Shown here one piece after another: positions 61,499 through 64,000 of a stretch of DNA of 64,000 nt. A program made the position numbers and the translations under genes. How positions within the stretch are numbered: position 1 is the stretch's first letter; each line of letters begins with the position of its first letter. This DNA is from Steromphala cineraria (taxonomy: Eukaryota; Mollusca; Gastropoda; Trochida; Trochidae). The stretch lies in the NCBI GenBank assembly GCA_916613615.1, contig OU744720.1:77155338-77219337 (forward strand), in the 5' to 3' direction. The notes under the pieces are model-generated. The model ran no database searches. It saw only the letters and a program-made list of their open reading frames with translations, and was not told the DNA's origin.

Positions 61499-61786
61499 AA
61501 TACCACCGTACCATCCCACCACATGAAATGCCCGATGGACAAAGAGCATATGTTATATATGTGTGAGTCAACGAATGCAGAGCCCACACCTACTCCTACA
61601 CTGCTATACTGTGGAGTAGGACAGTACCTGCCAGGGCGGAGTGAGCTGCACCGTCTTACCTTCCAACAGGAACACCGCCACAGCACGTTTCTCCTACCTG
61701 TTATACACGGTACAATCTGTGGTGCAACGTGCCTGAGGCTCACACAAGACTTAACGTTATCTGCAGTGAACTGTACAGAATAGTAA
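61499..61786 (+). CDS. Possible second coding segment, cysteine-rich
   Basis: After a stop at 61496-61498 the frame is open for 95 codons to TAG at 61784-61786, with an ATG at 61523 (MKCPMDKEHMLYMCESTN), a PTPTPT run, several cysteines and one sequon (NCT) near the end. It could continue the glycoprotein-like exon at 60722-61065, but no clear acceptor was found. On the minus strand TGGAAG|GTAAGACG is a near-perfect donor, so the opposite strand is a real alternative. Its last third is the first unit of the tandem repeat that follows. Confidence 0.3.
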
Positions 61787-62345
61787 CGAGGCAATATATA
61801 CCTGTACTCTGTATGCACAATCTTCATACCTGTTTTTCTCTGTTACAACCTGTGAAGTAACGTGTCTGAGGCTCACACAAGACTTAAAGTAATCTGCAGT
61901 GAACTGTACAGAATAGTAACGAGGCAATATCTACCTGTACTCTGTATGCACAATCTTCATACCTGTTTTTCTCTGTTACAACCTTTGAAGGAACGTGTCT
62001 GAGTCTCACACGCTTTCTAGATTTGTGTGCTGCAGTGATCTGTATAGAATTGTAACAAGGCAATATCAACTCTTTATGCACGATCTTCATGCCTGTTTTC
62101 TCTGGTACAACCTGTGAAGTTACGTGACTAAATCGCACACGGTTTCTAGATCTCTGTGCTGCAGTGATCTGTATAGAATGGTAAAGAGGGAATAACTACT
62201 CTGTATGCACGACTCTCATACCTGTTATACTCTGTTACAACCTGTGAAGGAACGTGACTGAGACTCACACACGATTCCAGGATATCTTAGCTACTGCAGT
62301 GATCTGTATTCAATGGTGAAGAGGGGATAACTCACTCTTCACGTC
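61695..62345. repeat. 130-133-bp tandem repeat, five units
   Basis: CTCACAC-type anchors at 61741, 61874, 62007, 62136 and 62266 give periods of 133, 133, 129 and 130 bp. Shared blocks are TGTTACAACCTGTGAAG, CTGCAGTGA and CTGTA(C/T)AGAAT. Unit 1 is continuous with the open frame to its left; later units carry stops, so the repeat appears to have spread from the end of that sequence. Confidence 0.85.
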
Positions 62346-62349
62346 CTAC

Positions 62350-63690
62350 TGCAGTGTTAACCTATATGCACTGGCGCACTCTGTGAGTATGGAAACAGCT
62401 TAAGTAGACTTTTAGTACTGAAAAATGTTTTGAAGTTAAAAACTTACAATTGTTTAACAATTCTAAAGCAGTTTGTGATTTTTTGGGTTTCTACAATGCA
62501 AAGCATCTTACTATCAAGTCTTGATTTGAAAAGCACCCCTTGACTGCAAAGGTCTATTTTGAAAGTCATGAAAAATCGTAAAATGCAATAAGTTATTAAT
62601 ATGCGTATAATCATCAAAGAGATCATTCACCAGTAACTGCCTTTTAACTCTTAAAGGAAAGATACAAGCTTTTAATACCATGTAGGAGACATTTATTACC
62701 AAGTTATCATTCTATCTCCATTTTATTGTCCAACGTTATTTCTTTATAAAAACGTCTTATGACAAATGATTTCAGAGATAGTAACAAGCAACTAACGTGA
62801 GAGTTTTCATTGGTTAACACTAGCACAAGAAAGATATTAATCCCCTTGATTCGAATATACCAGCAATGATATGCAACTAAGCGTTGCAGTTTGTGTTTGA
62901 TGTTAACTGTGCTTTCGTGAACAAGTATAAGGGTACCGATCTTGACTGTCTTCAAAGACCGAAATAATGTTCATCTTTAATGATTCCTTATGATCATTCA
63001 ACCGTTTAGTTTACTGATACTTACCATCAGTAATAGCTTATCTTGAGTCGACGTCCTCTTCTCAAATCATTATGCCAATACGAAGTAGTTGTCGGCAAAT
63101 CATTTAAGTTTTTTTCTCAATAAGGAATGATTTCATTGTCATCATTATATGAATTATGGGTAGTATTAGTTGTCATCCTCGTCGGAAATTATCATGCTAG
63201 CATGAGACAGTTGTTTTCCTATCTATAAACGCTATAATACGATGTTACCAATAATCATCGTGATAAGATTTCAATGTGTCGCTTTTAACTTGGCTTAGTC
63301 GTGGTCCACTTCAATTACCATAATGCAAGCACGAAATGGGTGTTGTTTAATAGTTTAACCGGTTTTCTTCAAACAGACAATCATAGAATGTTTCCAGAAT
63401 CTTCAAAAGAAATCAAAGTACCTGACCGCTTGACCCCAGTGGGTGTTCAGGTGCAGTCATTGCTGGCAGTGTAACGTACAGATCTCTTCCTAGACTTATA
63501 TTTAGTCTCTAGAAATAATCAGTCTCATAGATGAATATTTTATTAAATATAAAATAAGAGCCTCGGAAAATTAGCTATTGCAGAGTTCACTACAGATCTA
63601 GACTTTCTCTTCAAGAGGGTTTGTTATGTCCTATGTTATTAGCTACAGTCTTGGTGTAAGACTTATCTCTACTACAAGAACAGTGTACCC
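62350..63690. other. AT-rich non-coding stretch
   Basis: No gene, array or RNA gene supported. Confidence 0.5.
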
Positions 63691-63697
63691 TGTCTGG

Positions 63698-63711
63698 CCC
63701 CCATCTGGTGG
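63698..63711 (-). promoter_or_regulatory. Weaker CTCF-like site
   Basis: The minus strand reads CCACCAGATGGGGG, close to the CTCF variant with AGATGG but with a changed position after it. Same orientation as the sites at 33355 and 43689. Confidence 0.3.
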
Positions 63712-64000
63712 ACCTGTGTAACCATACTCTACAGCCATACGCTACACCTGCCTACTGGAATCATACTATACACCTGCTTCACTTCAGATCTATAGTAAGT
63801 TCAGTCTTACTTTGTGTAAGGTTCTTTATGTCTAACAAGTTTATTTTATGTTGTGGCATTTTGGTCATGTTTGGGAAAGTTACAGAATACTTCACCATTA
63901 TTGACAAAGAATACTAGGGAAAGGTCCAATATCAATTTCTTCCTTTGGTTAAACTATTGCACCGTTGAACACGAAGCCTACTGTGGATTTAGTTGTTTTT
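63712..64000. other. Non-coding right edge
   Basis: An open frame at 63708-63917 (+) has no supporting features. Nothing else seen. Confidence 0.5.

Overview
This window looks like ordinary, gene-poor nuclear DNA from an animal. It is AT-rich and has no operons, no dense coding and no ribosome binding sites. It carries minisatellites, a TTAA-flanked MITE family, LINE 3' ends with an AATTTG/GAATT-type tail, a SINE-like element and scattered eukaryotic splice-site and promoter motifs. A repeat fragment near 0.7 kb (a CCATGCCATG core plus a CCAGACGAGCTAAAAA-type end) and the LINE tail with a TACCACC/GGTGG stem followed by AATAAAGAATT are of a kind I associate with molluscs and other lophotrochozoans. 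My best guess is a marine mollusc, but this is recall and not a database result. No complete gene could be identified and no product is named with confidence.

Layout. 0-5 kb: mostly AT-rich and non-coding, with a pair of perfect cAMP-response palindromes (1.75-1.81 kb), one plausible minus-strand first coding exon (2.1-2.3 kb) and a SINE-like element between ATCT microsatellites (3.0-3.5 kb). 5-9 kb: MITE copy A, a CpG-rich promoter-like patch (6.7-7.4 kb) ending at a strong splice donor, and a coding-like exon at 7.9 kb. 10-17.6 kb: three minisatellites with units of 47, 23 and 26 bp. The 23-bp array is about 3 kb long and has higher-order structure. 16.7-20.2 kb: ATGGCGGC start/YY1-type sites, one with a compact promoter (CCAAT, GC box, NRF1-like) in front of an 84-codon ORF. 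21-30 kb: regulatory-looking patches (POU octamer plus PBX/MEIS decamer, a Grainyhead pair, an E-box cluster), a 72-nt hairpin, an unusually long 171-codon ORF and a LINE tail. 30-45 kb: a second CpG-rich promoter-like patch, small tandem duplications, CTCF-like sites, a G-quadruplex next to CRE and E-box motifs, a 48-bp minisatellite, and MITE copies B and C. 45-64 kb: coding-like relics, a second LINE tail, a 65-bp minisatellite, a decayed coding sequence (53.7-54.6 kb), and near the right end the best exon candidate (60.7-61.1 kb, cysteine- and N-glycosylation-rich), followed by a 130-bp tandem repeat partly derived from neighbouring coding-like DNA.

How it fits together. The picture is an intergenic or large-intron landscape with transposon debris, satellites and possible enhancers, with a few candidate exons on both strands. 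Exon calls rest on start context, open frame and splice sites read by eye, so they are hypotheses. No previously undescribed multi-gene system is visible. The most distinctive items are the TTAA MITE family, the palindrome-containing minisatellites with exact-multiple higher-order repeats, the excess of perfect TGACGTCA palindromes, and the relic and candidate exons at 53.7-54.6 and 60.7-61.1 kb.
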